64,000 nucleotides of DNA from OMPR01 sp965183835. Its GTDB lineage: Bacteria > Pseudomonadota > Alphaproteobacteria > Rhodobacterales > Rhodobacteraceae. This document shows positions 54,725 to 64,000 of the stretch, one piece after another. The position numbers were made by a program, and so were the translations under genes. Below the pieces are notes generated by a model. That model ran no database searches and was not told the DNA's origin. It worked only from the letters and a program-made list of their open reading frames with translations. The DNA is taken from assembly GCA_965183835.1 (NCBI GenBank), contig CBCYME010000019.1:272999-336998 (forward strand), in the 5' to 3' direction. Numbering within the stretch: the first letter of the stretch is position 1; the number at the start of each line of letters is the position of its first letter.

Positions 54725-56209
54725 ATGCCGACGACTTGGCTCGTAGTTTCACTGTTTGTCCTGTCAGCCATAGGCTTTTTCGTGGGGCGCAGCCGTGCCC
54801 TTCAGTCAGCTGGTGGAGATACGCGGGAATTGCACTCTCTGCCGATATATTACGGCATGAACGTAGCGCTAACCGCCCTTATCCCGGCGCTTGGCGTTCT
54901 TGTCATCTGGGTGCTTGCACAACCGATGATTATCGACACGCAGGTGTCGCGCACGATCCCGATTGAATTGATCCCAGAAAGCAGCACTCGCGGTCTGGTG
55001 ATGTCTGATGTGCGACGGGTCGCCGACGGTCTTGATCTGGCGGTAAGCTTGGGAGGCATGACCGAAGTCGAATCCCGCACGATCAACGCTGAAACGACGG
55101 ATGTTCGCGCGCGACTGGGCGAATACGGTGTTGCCCTAGGATCTGATGTGCGACCCGAAATTTTGCAGGCTGCACAGAGCTATCGCAAAATGACAGCGAC
55201 CGCATCGTTGGCGATGGATGTGATTGTAGCGGTCTTAGCCCTTGGCGGTCTCGCTATGGCCTATTCCAAAACACACAAAGATTTTCGGGCCCGAAACGTG
55301 GTCGAACGCGGTGTTCTGGCCTTGCTGATTTTCGCGGCGTCTTTGGCGATTTTGACAACGGTCGGCATCGTTTTGTCGATGTTGTTTGAAACGGTAAACT
55401 TCTTCAGCCTGCATGATTGGAAAGACTTCTTTCTCGGCACCACTTGGGCACCGAATTTCCGCGGCGACAGCGAGCTTTCGATTTTGCCGCTTTTGTGGGG
55501 CACGCTCTATATCTCGTTCATCGCTTTGGTGGTTGCGGTTCCGGTTGGTTTGTTTGCGGCGGTTTACCTGTCCGAATATGCATCCGGCACGACGCGGGCT
55601 TTTGCCAAACCTCTGCTTGAGATCCTCGCTGGTATTCCGACCATCGTGTATGGTCTGTTTGCCTTGCTGACCGTTGGGCCAATGCTGGTCCTCGTTTTCG
55701 GGCGCGGCGACGATGGATTGCTTGGCGTCGGTTGGATGGCCAGTTCGACCTGCGGTTCTGACTGCCGGGTTGGTTATGGGGATCATGTTGATCCCGTTTG
55801 TCTCGTCACTGTCGGACGACATTATCAACGCGGTACCACAAACCATGCGCGACGGCTCGCTGGGTCTGGGTGCGACGCATTCGGAAACCGTGCGGCAACG
55901 TGATCTTACCGGCCGCGCTGCCCGGTATTGTCGGCGCGATCCTTGTTGGCCGCAAGCGCGCGCCATTGGTGAAACGATGATTGTTGTGATGGCCGCCGGA
56001 GCGATCGCCAAATTCTCGGGCAACCCGTTCGAGGCGATGACAACCATCACTACGCGGATTGTCAGCCAGCTGACAGGTGATACCGATTTTGCCAGCCCCG
56101 AGACGCTGGTGGCCTTTGCGCTGGGTCTGACCCTGTTCATCATCACGCTGGGGCTTGAACATCTCTCGCCCTCTACATCGTACGCAAATACCGGGAGCAG
56201 TACGAATGA
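54725..56209 (+). CDS. pstC: phosphate ABC transporter permease PstC, several frameshifts
   Basis: The first 340 residues read cleanly: N-terminal helices, a periplasmic region (residues 90-150), then the permease domain with LLWGTLYISFIALVVAVPVG and AGIPTIVYGLFALL. Near 55751, 55899, 55950, 55960 and 56154-56164 extra bases break the frame. Fragments in other frames supply the rest: TAVLTAGLVMGIMLIPF, GLGATHSET, QVILPAALPGIVGAIL, RAIGETMIVVMAAGAIA and the end YREQYE. Removing the extra bases gives 492 residues. It overlaps pstA at ATGA. Confidence 0.88.
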
Positions 56210-57589
56210 CCGATATTTCAGTCAAACACCTGAAAACGCTGCTCCGACCGCGAAGCCCAAAGGTGGTTCGCTGTTCGAAAAGCCGAATGCACGAACCACC
56301 AAGCGGCAACAATGCGGCTGAAAGCCGCTTTCAAAATGTACGGCATCGCCGCCATCGCCGATCGGCTTGCTGATGCTAATTGTGCTGGTGACAACAATCC
56401 TCGTCACAGCCGGAACTGGTGCCTTTCAGCAAAGACTTTCTTGACGCTTGAATGTCGAGCTTGTTGGCCGACAAGCTGGACAAAAAGGGCACCCGGAACA
56501 TTGATGACATCAAAAAGGTCTCAACGTTTGGGTATGCGCCTCTGATCAAGAATGCGTTCAAGACAAAAGTTGCAGAGCTGGGCATCGAAACCGATCTTAA
56601 GCTCAAGAAGCAGGCCGCATTGCTGTCCAAAAGCGCAGCAGGTCAGTTGCGCAATTATGTGATCGAAAATCCCGACAAGATCGGTGAGACAGTCACGTTC
56701 CGGTTCCTGACCAACAGTCGCGTTGATGGATACATGAAGGGGCGTGTCAGCCGCGCCAGCATCGCAAACGACAAGAGCATTTCATCTGAACAGCTTGATC
56801 TCGTTGATCAGTTGGTTGCAGCTGGGACGATCAAAAAAACCTTTAACATCGACTTCATTCTGGGTGCCGATGCATCGGACCAACGCCCCGAAGCCGCCGG
56901 AATGGGCGTTTCGATGTTGGGTTCGTTGTCCATGATGTTTGTTGTGCTTGGGCTGGCCTTGCCCATTGGTGTTGCTGCATCAATCTATCTGGAAGAGTTC
57001 GCACCGCAAAACTGGCTGACCGATATCATTGAGGTCAATATCTCAAACCTGGCTGCGGTTCCGTCGATTGTGTTTGGTATTCTTGGTTTGGCAGTGTTTA
57101 TCAACTATATGCATCTGCCAACATCTGCACCTTTGGTTGGTGGTCTGGTTCTGACGCTGATGACATTGCCAACGATCATCATTTCGACGCGCGCCTCGCT
57201 GAAATCTGTACCGCCTAGCATTCGCGATGCGGCTCTGGGGGTCGGGGCAAGCAAGATGCAGGCCGTGTTCCACCATGTGTTGCCTTTGGCTGCACCCGGT
57301 ATCCTAACCGGTACAATCATCGGATTGGCGCAGGCGCTGGGCGAAACAGCCCCGCTGCTGTTGATCGGAATGGTCGGCTTTATCGCCTCAAACGCGCCCG
57401 ACAGCATTGCATCAGGTTTATTGGACCCCAACTCGGCCATGCCTGCACAAATCTATGAATGGGCCAAGCGCGCTGACCCCGCATTTTTACGAACGGGCCT
57501 GGGGTGGTATCATCATCCTTCTGGTCTTCCTTGTCACCATGAACACAGTGGCCGTGATCCTACGCCGCCGCTTTGAACGCCGCTGGTAA
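56206..57589 (+). CDS. pstA: phosphate ABC transporter permease PstA, several frameshifts
   Basis: The N-terminus reads MTDIS and then, in shifted frames, QTPENAAPTAKPKGGSLF, NNAAE, MYGIAAIAIGLLML and TTILVTAGTGAF; from 56460 a long clean frame holds a DUF3333-type periplasmic domain and the permease (SAPLVGGLVLTLMTLPTIII; RDAALGVGASK). An extra T near 57487 shifts the end, which should read AFYERAWGGIIILLVFLV to RRRFERRW. At least six indels are needed, mostly in 56220-56456. Function is the second pore subunit with PstC. Confidence 0.88.
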
Positions 57590-57603
57590 GAAGGGGCAGA
57601 ATA

Positions 57604-58401
57604 ATGAAAGACATGACACTCGTGGAGAGAGATGTGGAAACACGTAAAACAAAGATTTCCGCAACAGACGTTCAGGTCTATTACGGTGAGACCCATGCGG
57701 TTAAAGACGTCAACGTCGAGATCGAAGAAAAAACCGTAACCGCATTTATCGGCCCATCTGGGTGTGGCAAATCCACATTCCTAAGGTGCCTCAACCGGAT
57801 GAACGACACGATTGATGTGTGCCGGGTGCAGGGTCAGATCCTGCTGGATGGGGAGAACATTTACGATAAACGCGTCGATCCGGTTCAGCTGCGGGCCAAA
57901 GTGGGGATGGTGTTTCAGAAACCAAACCCATTCCCCAAGTCGATCTATGACAACGTTGCTTATGGCCCTCGTATCCATGGGTTGGCTCGGAACAAAGCCG
58001 ACCTTGATGATATTGTTGAGAAATCTCTGCGACGTGGTGCGATCTGGAACGAGGTCAAGGATCGTTTGGATTCGCCCGGTACGGGCCTCTCCGGCGGGCA
58101 ACAGCAACGGTTGTGCATCGCACGTGCGGTTGCAACCGAACCAGAGGTTTTGTTGATGGACGAGCCGTGTTCGGCGCTCGACCCGATTGCAACGGCGCAG
58201 GTTGAAGAGCTGATTGATGAACTTCGTCAAAGCTATTCTGTCGTGATCGTCACCCACTCGATGCAGCAGGCCGCGCGAGTCAGCCAGAAAACCGCGTTTT
58301 TCCACTTGGGAAATTTGGTTGAATTCGGTGAAACCGGGCAGATTTTCACCAATCCGCGGGACCCACGCACCGAAAGCTATATCACCGGCCGGATCGGCTA
58401 A
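57604..58401 (+). CDS. pstB: phosphate ABC transporter ATPase PstB
   Basis: A 265-residue ABC ATPase: Walker A GPSGCGKST, the PstB-specific LRCLNRMND, Q-loop FQKPNPFPKSIYDNV, signature LSGGQQQRLCIA, Walker B LLMDEP and H-loop VTHSMQQA. It drives high-affinity phosphate import with PstCA. AAGGGG precedes the ATG. Unlike its two upstream neighbours, the frame is intact. Confidence 0.97.
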   Translation: MKDMTLVERDVETRKTKISATDVQVYYGETHAVKDVNVEIEEKTVTAFIGPSGCGKSTFLRCLNRMNDTIDVCRVQGQILLDGENIYDKRVDPVQLRAKVGMVFQKPNPFPKSIYDNVAYGPRIHGLARNKADLDDIVEKSLRRGAIWNEVKDRLDSPGTGLSGGQQQRLCIARAVATEPEVLLMDEPCSALDPIATAQVEELIDELRQSYSVVIVTHSMQQAARVSQKTAFFHLGNLVEFGETGQIFTNPRDPRTESYITGRIG

Positions 58402-58418
58402 GTCAGGACGACATAAAC

Positions 58419-59127
58419 ATGACAGAACAACACATTACATCCGTTTATGATCGTGATCTCGAAGCGGTTCAGGCACACATCATGAAGATGGGTGGCTTGG
58501 TCGAAGCGGCTATCATGAGCGCGGCGCGGTCTCTTGAAACACGCGATGTCGAATTGGCAACCGAAGTTCGGGCCGGTGACAAAGCTATTGATGCCCTCGA
58601 AGAGCTTATCAACGAAGAAACCGCCCGGTTGATCGCTTTGCGGTCCCCAACAGCGAGCGATTTACGTCTGGTTTTGTCCGTTCTTAAGGTTTCGGCAAAT
58701 CTGGAACGGATTGGGGACTACGCCAAAAACATCGCCAAACGCACCACTGTTTTGGTCGAAACGCCCCCGGTGAACGATAGTGCAGCTGCACTGCGCCGTA
58801 TGGCGCGCGAAGTTGAGATGATGCTCAAGGATGCGCTGGACGCCTATATTCAACGGGATGCGGAACTGGCAACAGATGTGATTACACGTGATCACGAAGT
58901 GGATCAGATGTATAATGCGCTGTTTTCGTGAATTCTTGACCTTTATGGCTGAGGATCCGCGCAACATCACCGCCTGTATGCACCTGCATTTCATCGCTAA
59001 AAACATCGAACGCATGGGGGATCATGTGACCTCGATAGCTGAACAAGTGGTCTATCTGGTGACGGGTTCGCGCCCAGAAGACGTGCGTCCAAAGGCAGAC
59101 GTCACCTCAGTTCCATTAAAGGAGTAA
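58419..59127 (+). CDS. phoU: phosphate signalling protein PhoU, one frameshift
   Basis: Two PhoU helical-bundle repeats (residues 15-110 and 120-215) with the metal-site type motifs ERIGDYAKNIA and ERMGDHVTSIAE. An extra T in the run 58922-58925 stops the frame after YNALF; without it the text continues as REFLTFMAEDPRNIT to VPLKE, giving 235 residues. PhoU links transporter activity to PhoR and prevents uncontrolled phosphate uptake. It lies 17 bases after pstB and 6 before phoB. Confidence 0.93.
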
Positions 59128-59133
59128 GGTCCA

Positions 59134-59823
59134 ATGTCTGCAGATCAGCCGACAGTCCTTGTTGTCGAAGATGAGCACGCACAGCGTGAGGTTCTGGCTT
59201 ACAACCTAGAAGCCGAAGGGTTTAAAGTGTCCAAGGCCGAGAACGGTGAAGAAGCGCTGCTTTTAGTGGATGAAGACAACCCGGATATCATCGTTCTGGA
59301 TTGGATGATGCCAAATCTGAGCGGTATCGAGGTGTGTCGCCGACTGAAAACGCGCCCCGAGACGCGTTCGATCCCAATCATCATGTTATCTGCTCGCTCC
59401 GAAGAGGTCGACAAAGTGCGTGGCCTTGAGACCGGGGCTGATGACTATGTGGTCAAACCCTATTCGATTGTGGAATTGATGGCGCGCGTGCGTTCCCAGC
59501 TGCGGCGGGTACGCCCCTCGACGGTTGGGCTTCGTCTAGAGTTTGACGATATCATTCTGGATGCCGAAACGCACAAGGTCAGCCGGGATGAAAACCCGCT
59601 GAAATTGGGCCCAACTGAATTTCGCCTGCTGTCGACGTTCATGGAAAAGCCCGGACGGGTCTGGAGCCGTGAACAGCTGTTGGATCGTGTCTGGGGACGG
59701 GACATCTATGTTGATACGCGTACCGTAGACGTCCACATTGGCCGGCTGCGCAAAGCCTTAACGCAGTTTGGTGGCGTTGATCCGGTACGGACCGTGCGCG
59801 GCGCGGGTTACGCGTTGGGTTAA
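59134..59823 (+). CDS. phoB: phosphate regulon response regulator PhoB
   Basis: A 229-residue OmpR-family regulator: receiver domain with phospho-Asp in IIVLDWMMPN (about residue 53), the conserved Lys in DDYVVKPYS, and a C-terminal winged helix (PTEFRLLSTFMEKPGRVWSR split near residue 165, VDTRTVDVHIGRLRKAL). It binds Pho boxes such as the one at 53456. It is the last gene of the cluster; three bases separate it from the convergent lysR gene, and no terminator is visible. Confidence 0.96.
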   Translation: MSADQPTVLVVEDEHAQREVLAYNLEAEGFKVSKAENGEEALLLVDEDNPDIIVLDWMMPNLSGIEVCRRLKTRPETRSIPIIMLSARSEEVDKVRGLETGADDYVVKPYSIVELMARVRSQLRRVRPSTVGLRLEFDDIILDAETHKVSRDENPLKLGPTEFRLLSTFMEKPGRVWSREQLLDRVWGRDIYVDTRTVDVHIGRLRKALTQFGGVDPVRTVRGAGYALG

Positions 59824-59826
59824 AGT

Positions 59827-60738
59827 TTAACGGGGCAAGTCATCTTCGGGCTGGGCTTTCGAGGCCAGCCAATGGCGAAATTCCATCAGAGATTGGTCCC
59901 GCGATTTATTGCGTGGCCATACCAGATAATAAGCGCCTTTCGCCTCAATCGCTGTGGGGCTAAGGGCGATCAGCCGCCCTGTCGCGAGATCTTGCTCGAC
60001 CAAATACTCTGGCATCAACGCAACGCCTAATCCGTGCAAAGCTGCTTGGGTGATGGTTGAAAATTGATCGTACAGAGTTCCCGCAAGTGGTGCTTCGTTC
60101 TCAACCCCCATTTCTTTGAACCAGTCCTGCCAAGCATTTGGGCGCGTCTGGATGTGCAACAAAGGCAATCGTAGCAAGTGCTGCGGGGATAAATTCATTT
60201 GCGCTTGTACAAGAGAAGGGGCGCAGACGGGTAACACGCGCTCGGTCTTGAGCATCAGCGTATCGGTGTCAGGCCAATTGGGCACGCCAAAATGAATCGC
60301 CGCGTCAAAGGGCTCGTTTGCAAAATTAAACGGTCTCAGTTGCGTGGACATGTTGATCGTAACATCCGGATGCAGGCGCGAAAATTCGGGCAAACGCGGC
60401 ATCAACCACCGCATTCCAAAGGTCGGCAAAATCGCAAGGTTCAATGTGCCGCCGACAGGGGCGACCTGCAACCGTAAGGAAGCTTGTGCAATCTGGTTCA
60501 GAGCCTGTCGGATCTCAATCACGTAGTCCTGTGCCGAAGCAGTAAGCGACAACCGCTTTCGGTCACGTTTGACCAGCTCGATTCCCATCTGTGTTTCCAA
60601 GGTTTGCAACTGACGAGAGACAGCGCTTTGCGTCAGGCTCAGCTCCTCTGCTACGGCAGAAGCTGATCCAAGACGATCCAAGGCTTCCAACGCACGGAGC
60701 GAGGCGATAGAGGGGAGGAAACGACGTGATGTGCTCAT
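59827..60738 (-). CDS. LysR-family regulator (GcvA-like)
   Basis: A 303-residue LysR protein with N-terminal HTH (SASAVAEELSLTQSAVSRQLQ) and an effector domain with the GcvA-type GTLNLAILPTFGMRWLMPRL (split near residue 105) and HFGVPNWPDTD. It is divergent from the glutaryl-CoA dehydrogenase gene with about 100 bases between starts. This lysR-gcdH arrangement recurs in proteobacteria, and the regulator probably controls the dehydrogenase. Confidence 0.9.
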   Translation of the reverse strand: MSTSRRFLPSIASLRALEALDRLGSASAVAEELSLTQSAVSRQLQTLETQMGIELVKRDRKRLSLTASAQDYVIEIRQALNQIAQASLRLQVAPVGGTLNLAILPTFGMRWLMPRLPEFSRLHPDVTINMSTQLRPFNFANEPFDAAIHFGVPNWPDTDTLMLKTERVLPVCAPSLVQAQMNLSPQHLLRLPLLHIQTRPNAWQDWFKEMGVENEAPLAGTLYDQFSTITQAALHGLGVALMPEYLVEQDLATGRLIALSPTAIEAKGAYYLVWPRNKSRDQSLMEFRHWLASKAQPEDDLPR

Positions 60739-60835
60739 GTATGCGTTTTACTCATGAAAGCATGCGAAAGTCTCGCTGTTTTTTGATCTTTTCGCACGAT
60801 AAGCTGCGCACAACTTGATATTTGGAGAATGCGCC

Positions 60836-62062
60836 ATGAATGCCCCCACCAAACCAACCCTGCGTGCCAAGGATGCGCCAGATCTCGGGTCCTTTGACTG
60901 GGAAGATCCCTTTCGTCTGACTGATCAGCTGGAAGAAGACGAACGCATGATCGCGGCCAGCGCCCGTGCCTATGCGCAGGAAAAGTTGCTGCCGCGGGTC
61001 ACCGACGCCTTCCGCGACGAAGAGACCGATCCGGAAATCTTTCGTGAGATGGGCGAAATGGGCCTTTTGGGTGTCACGCTGCCCGAGCAATACGGCGGTT
61101 TGGGGTCTGGCTATGTGAGCTATGGTCTGGTTGCGCGCGAAGTTGAGCGTGTCGATTCTGGATACCGTTCGATGATGTCGGTTCAATCCAGCCTGGTGAT
61201 GTACCCGATCTATGCCTACGGCAGCGAAGAGCAGCGCATGAAGTACCTGCCCAAACTGGCGTCTGGTGAGTTCATTGGCTGTTTTGGTCTGACAGAACCT
61301 GATGCGGGCAGTGACCCGGCTGGCATGAAAACACGCGCTGAAAAGACTGACGGTGGGTATCGCCTGACCGGATCGAAAATGTGGATTTCGAATTCTCCCA
61401 TTGCGGATGTATTCGTGGTTTGGGCAAAATCCGATGCGCATGACGGCAAGATCCGTGGCTTCATCCTAGAAAAAGGCATGAAGGGTCTGAGCGCCCCTAA
61501 GATCCAGAACAAAATGAGCCTACGCGCCTCAATCACTGGCGAAATCGTCATGGACGGTGTCGAAGTGGGCGAAGATGCGTTGATGCCGAACGTTCAAGGT
61601 CTGAAAGGTCCGTTTGGCTGTCTGAACCGTGCCCGTTATGGCATCAGCTGGGGCGTCATGGGCGCCGCTGAGGCGTGCTGGTTGGGGGCCCGTCAGTACG
61701 GTCTAGATCGTCATCAATTCAACCGCCCCTTAGCGCACACACAACTGTTCCAGCGCAAACTGGCAGATATGCAGACAGAAATCGCACTGGGCCTACAGGC
61801 ATCGTTGCGCGTTGGTCGTTTGATGGACCAAGCCAATGCCGCACCCGAGATGATTTCGATCGTCAAGCGTAACAACTGTGGCAAGTCCTTGGATATCGCT
61901 CGGATGAGCCGGGATATGCATGGCGGTAACGGCATCAGCCTTGAATTCAACGTCATCCGTCACATGGTGAATCTTGAAACTGTGAACACCTATGAAGGTG
62001 CGCATGATGTACACGCCCTGATTTTGGGTCGCGCGCAGACAGGTTTGCAAGCCTTCTACTAA
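60836..62062 (+). CDS. gcdH: glutaryl-CoA dehydrogenase
   Basis: A 408-residue acyl-CoA dehydrogenase that oxidises and decarboxylates glutaryl-CoA to crotonyl-CoA in lysine and tryptophan breakdown. The catalytic Glu is in NTYEGAHDVHALILGRA, the GCDH-specific form. FAD segments are FGLTEPDAGSDPAGM and WISNSPIADVFVVWAK. The start is the ATG at 60836 with GGAG eight bases ahead; a TTG seven codons upstream is also in frame. A strong terminator follows. Confidence 0.95.
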   Translation: MNAPTKPTLRAKDAPDLGSFDWEDPFRLTDQLEEDERMIAASARAYAQEKLLPRVTDAFRDEETDPEIFREMGEMGLLGVTLPEQYGGLGSGYVSYGLVAREVERVDSGYRSMMSVQSSLVMYPIYAYGSEEQRMKYLPKLASGEFIGCFGLTEPDAGSDPAGMKTRAEKTDGGYRLTGSKMWISNSPIADVFVVWAKSDAHDGKIRGFILEKGMKGLSAPKIQNKMSLRASITGEIVMDGVEVGEDALMPNVQGLKGPFGCLNRARYGISWGVMGAAEACWLGARQYGLDRHQFNRPLAHTQLFQRKLADMQTEIALGLQASLRVGRLMDQANAAPEMISIVKRNNCGKSLDIARMSRDMHGGNGISLEFNVIRHMVNLETVNTYEGAHDVHALILGRAQTGLQAFY

Positions 62063-62081
62063 GTGTTGATTTAAATGCAAC

Positions 62082-62117
62082 AAAGCACGCGCCCTTGTCT
62101 GGGCGCGTGCTTTTTTT
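62082..62117 (+). terminator. Rho-independent terminator of gcdH
   Basis: Perfect 13-bp stem AAAGCACGCGCCC/GGGCGCGTGCTTT with a six-base loop, ending in seven T in total. Confidence 0.93.
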
Positions 62118-62224
62118 GTGCCTTTGACCCTTTTGGGGTTCACATTATCCAGCTCAATCACATATAGATATTTGAATATATGTTCTGGCGCGAAACCAGA
62201 ACCAGTTGGGCACAGGGCAGGGCA

Positions 62225-63973
62225 ATGCGATTTCTTATGAACCCGAAAAAACTCGCTCCATTGTTTCCGATCCTAGATTGGGGGAGCCGATATAGTCGCC
62301 CCCATTTTACTGGGGATCTGACGGCCGCAGTCATCGTCACAATTATGCTGATCCCGCAATCCCTGGCCTATGCTTTGTTAGCTGGGCTACCGGCCGAAGT
62401 TGGGCTTTATGCATCCATTCTGCCGTTGGTTGCCTATGCCATATTTGGGACCAGCCGCGCGCTTGCTGTGGGGCCGGTGGCAGTTGTTTCACTTATGACG
62501 GCATCCGCTTTGGCGCCGCTTGGGCTGGACAGTTTGTCGGCGTATATTGCGGCGGCCGCTGTGCTTGCCTTGATATCCGGTATTCTCTTGCTCGCCATGG
62601 GGGCGCTTCGATTGGGCGTTGTTGCCAATTTCCTATCCCACCCAGTCATCGCAGGATTTATCGCGGCCTCGGGCGTGTTGATTGCGGCCAGTCAGCTGAA
62701 ACACATTCTGGGTGTGTCGGTGCATGGCCACACATTACCCGAAATCTTAGGCGGCTTGCTGCGGCATCTGCCTGAAATGAGCTTTGCGACCCTATTGATT
62801 GGTGTTTTGGCTCTTGGTTTTTTGGTTTGGGTGCGCAAAGGCATGGCACAGACCTTGCAAAACAGGCTGGGCCTGGAGGCCGATCTGGCCAAGACAATCG
62901 CGCGTGTTGGTCCTATTTTTGCGGTGATTGGGACAACATGTCTGGCGTGGGTTCTCAACTTGCCCGCGTATGGTGTCGCTGTCGTTGGCACTGTTCCAAC
63001 CGGGCTGCCGCCATTTGGCATTCCCGTGCTCGATTGGGATTTGATCCCAGCCTTGATTTGGCCTGCGGTTCTCATTTCGATCATTGGATATGTCGAAAGC
63101 GTTTCAGTGGCTCAAACGCTTGCATCGAAACGGAAACAGCGCATCGATCCCAATCAGGAACTGATCGCATTGGGTGCGTCGAATGTGTCATCCGCACTAT
63201 CTGGTGGCTATCCAGTAACCGGTGGCTTTGCCCGCTCGGTGGTGAATTTCGATGCCGGGGCAGAGACACCGGCCGCTGGCGCCTTTACCGCGATTGGACT
63301 GTTAATCGCGGCTATGGTTTTAACACCGCTGTTGTATTTTCTGCCAAAGGCCACCTTGGCCGCGACCATTATTGTCGCTGTGTTGTCTTTGGTCGATCTC
63401 TCTATCCTGAGCCGTGCATGGGCATACTCTAAGGCCGATTTTGCCGCTGTTTCTGCGACCATTCTGCTAACCCTTGGGGCAGGGGTCGAAGTCGGGGTTG
63501 CCAGTGGGGTCGGTCTCTCACTCTTGCTGTACATCTATAAGACCTCACGCCCGCACGTCGCCGAGGTTGGTTTGGTTCCCGGTGGCCAGCATTTTCGCAA
63601 TATCAAACGTCACAGCGTTATTGTCGAGCCAGGCTTGGTCACGCTAAGGATTGATGAAAGCCTATACTTTGCAAACGCTCGCCGGATGGAAGATCTTGTT
63701 CTTGCCCGGGCACATCAGAATGTTGGCGAACTCCGCCATGTGATCCTGATGTGTTCAGCTGTGAATGAAATTGATCTAAGCGCGCTTGAATCCTTAGAGG
63801 CGATAAACCAACGGCTAAAAGATCTGGGTATTCAGCTGCATCTGTCCGAAGTCAAAGGGCCCGTCATGGATCGCCTAAACCGAAGCCATTTCCTTGAAGA
63901 CTTGACCGGTCACGTTTTCTTGTCTCAGTACGATGCGTTCAACGACCTAAGGAAAAAGATCCAAACAGCCTAG
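62225..63973 (+). CDS. SulP-family anion transporter with STAS domain
   Basis: About 582 residues. Residues 20-420 are a SulP membrane domain with 12-14 helices and the signature IMLIPQSLAYALLAGLPAEVGLYAS (split near residue 60), plus SGGYPVTGGFARS. The C-terminal 120 residues are a cytoplasmic STAS domain (LVTLRIDESLYFANARRME; MCSAVNEIDLSALESLE). Members carry sulphate, bicarbonate or other anions; no sulphur-assimilation genes are adjacent, so the anion is open. The start is uncertain among 62180, 62225 and 62237; 62225 has a purine-rich AGGGC upstream. It ends 27 bases before the window edge. Confidence 0.9.
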   Translation: MRFLMNPKKLAPLFPILDWGSRYSRPHFTGDLTAAVIVTIMLIPQSLAYALLAGLPAEVGLYASILPLVAYAIFGTSRALAVGPVAVVSLMTASALAPLGLDSLSAYIAAAAVLALISGILLLAMGALRLGVVANFLSHPVIAGFIAASGVLIAASQLKHILGVSVHGHTLPEILGGLLRHLPEMSFATLLIGVLALGFLVWVRKGMAQTLQNRLGLEADLAKTIARVGPIFAVIGTTCLAWVLNLPAYGVAVVGTVPTGLPPFGIPVLDWDLIPALIWPAVLISIIGYVESVSVAQTLASKRKQRIDPNQELIALGASNVSSALSGGYPVTGGFARSVVNFDAGAETPAAGAFTAIGLLIAAMVLTPLLYFLPKATLAATIIVAVLSLVDLSILSRAWAYSKADFAAVSATILLTLGAGVEVGVASGVGLSLLLYIYKTSRPHVAEVGLVPGGQHFRNIKRHSVIVEPGLVTLRIDESLYFANARRMEDLVLARAHQNVGELRHVILMCSAVNEIDLSALESLEAINQRLKDLGIQLHLSEVKGPVMDRLNRSHFLEDLTGHVFLSQYDAFNDLRKKIQTA

Positions 63974-64000
63974 CACTTGGACGCAACCAAAAGGCAAAAA

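Noticed and set aside
1..64000. CRISPR arrays, toxin-antitoxin pairs, phage or restriction systems
   Set aside because: No regularly spaced repeats, no phage structural genes and no defence-type gene clusters were seen; the RatA homolog is better read as a COQ10-like protein.

Overview
The window is a chromosomal stretch from an alphaproteobacterium, most likely a marine Rhodobacterales (Roseobacter-group) species. This rests on gene content and order: a non-pyrrolysine MttB-family methyltransferase beside DUF6477 and DUF6456 genes, an invasion-associated locus B protein, a PAS_5 protein with CtrA-type upstream sites, class II DAHP synthase, and a phoR-pstSCAB-phoU-phoB cluster. The first gene is cut by the left edge. 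About 60 protein genes and two insertion sequences were found; no rRNA, tRNA, CRISPR array or prophage was seen.

Layout. 0-12.7 kb: MocR-type regulator (partial), NTF2-like protein, frameshifted lipoprotein, rplM-rpsI, FkbM methyltransferase, tetR-ppk2, alpha/beta hydrolase-metA, P-loop protein, DMT exporter, EthD protein, guaA, DUF2270 membrane protein. 12.9-17.9 kb: MttB homolog, DUF6477, a complete IS1380-family element (16-bp ends, TTTAT duplication) and a DUF6456 HTH protein. 17.9-21 kb: peroxide defence (katA, oxyR, peroxiredoxin). 21-28 kb: lipA, mscS, hpt, ratA, MmgE/PrpD, guaB. 28-36.3 kb: corrinoid-activating ASKHA ferredoxin, DUF882, L,D-transpeptidase-lpxD-ACP-KAS envelope operon, ialB. 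36.3-38.3 kb: non-coding stretch with two candidate small RNAs, then a HerA-like ATPase. 38.3-43.5 kb: a complete branched-chain amino acid ABC operon. 43.7-50 kb: sugar dehydrogenase, a complete IS3-family element (GATC duplication) sitting just upstream of a small secreted protein, GlxA/AraC regulator, class II DAHP synthase, PAS_5 protein. 50-64 kb: yicC-gmk-gamma carbonic anhydrase, the phosphate regulon with a Pho box, LysR plus glutaryl-CoA dehydrogenase, SulP transporter.

Sequence quality matters here. At least ten genes, several of them housekeeping (lipA, guaB, hpt, katA, pstC, pstA, phoU, mscS), are broken by single-base indels, clustered at 18.8-26.8 kb and 55.7-58.9 kb. In nearly every case the indels can be placed exactly and the repaired gene length is a whole number of codons, so I read them as sequencing or assembly errors and give the repaired extents.

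The points of most biological interest are the B12-dependent methyl-transfer parts (MttB homolog plus its likely activator), the dedicated acyl carrier protein/ketoacyl synthase pair behind lpxD, the anti-Shine-Dalgarno-containing small RNA candidates at 36.4-36.7 kb, CtrA sites before the PAS_5 gene, and the IS3 insertion that removed a gene's ribosome binding site. I did not find a clearly new defence or mobile system.
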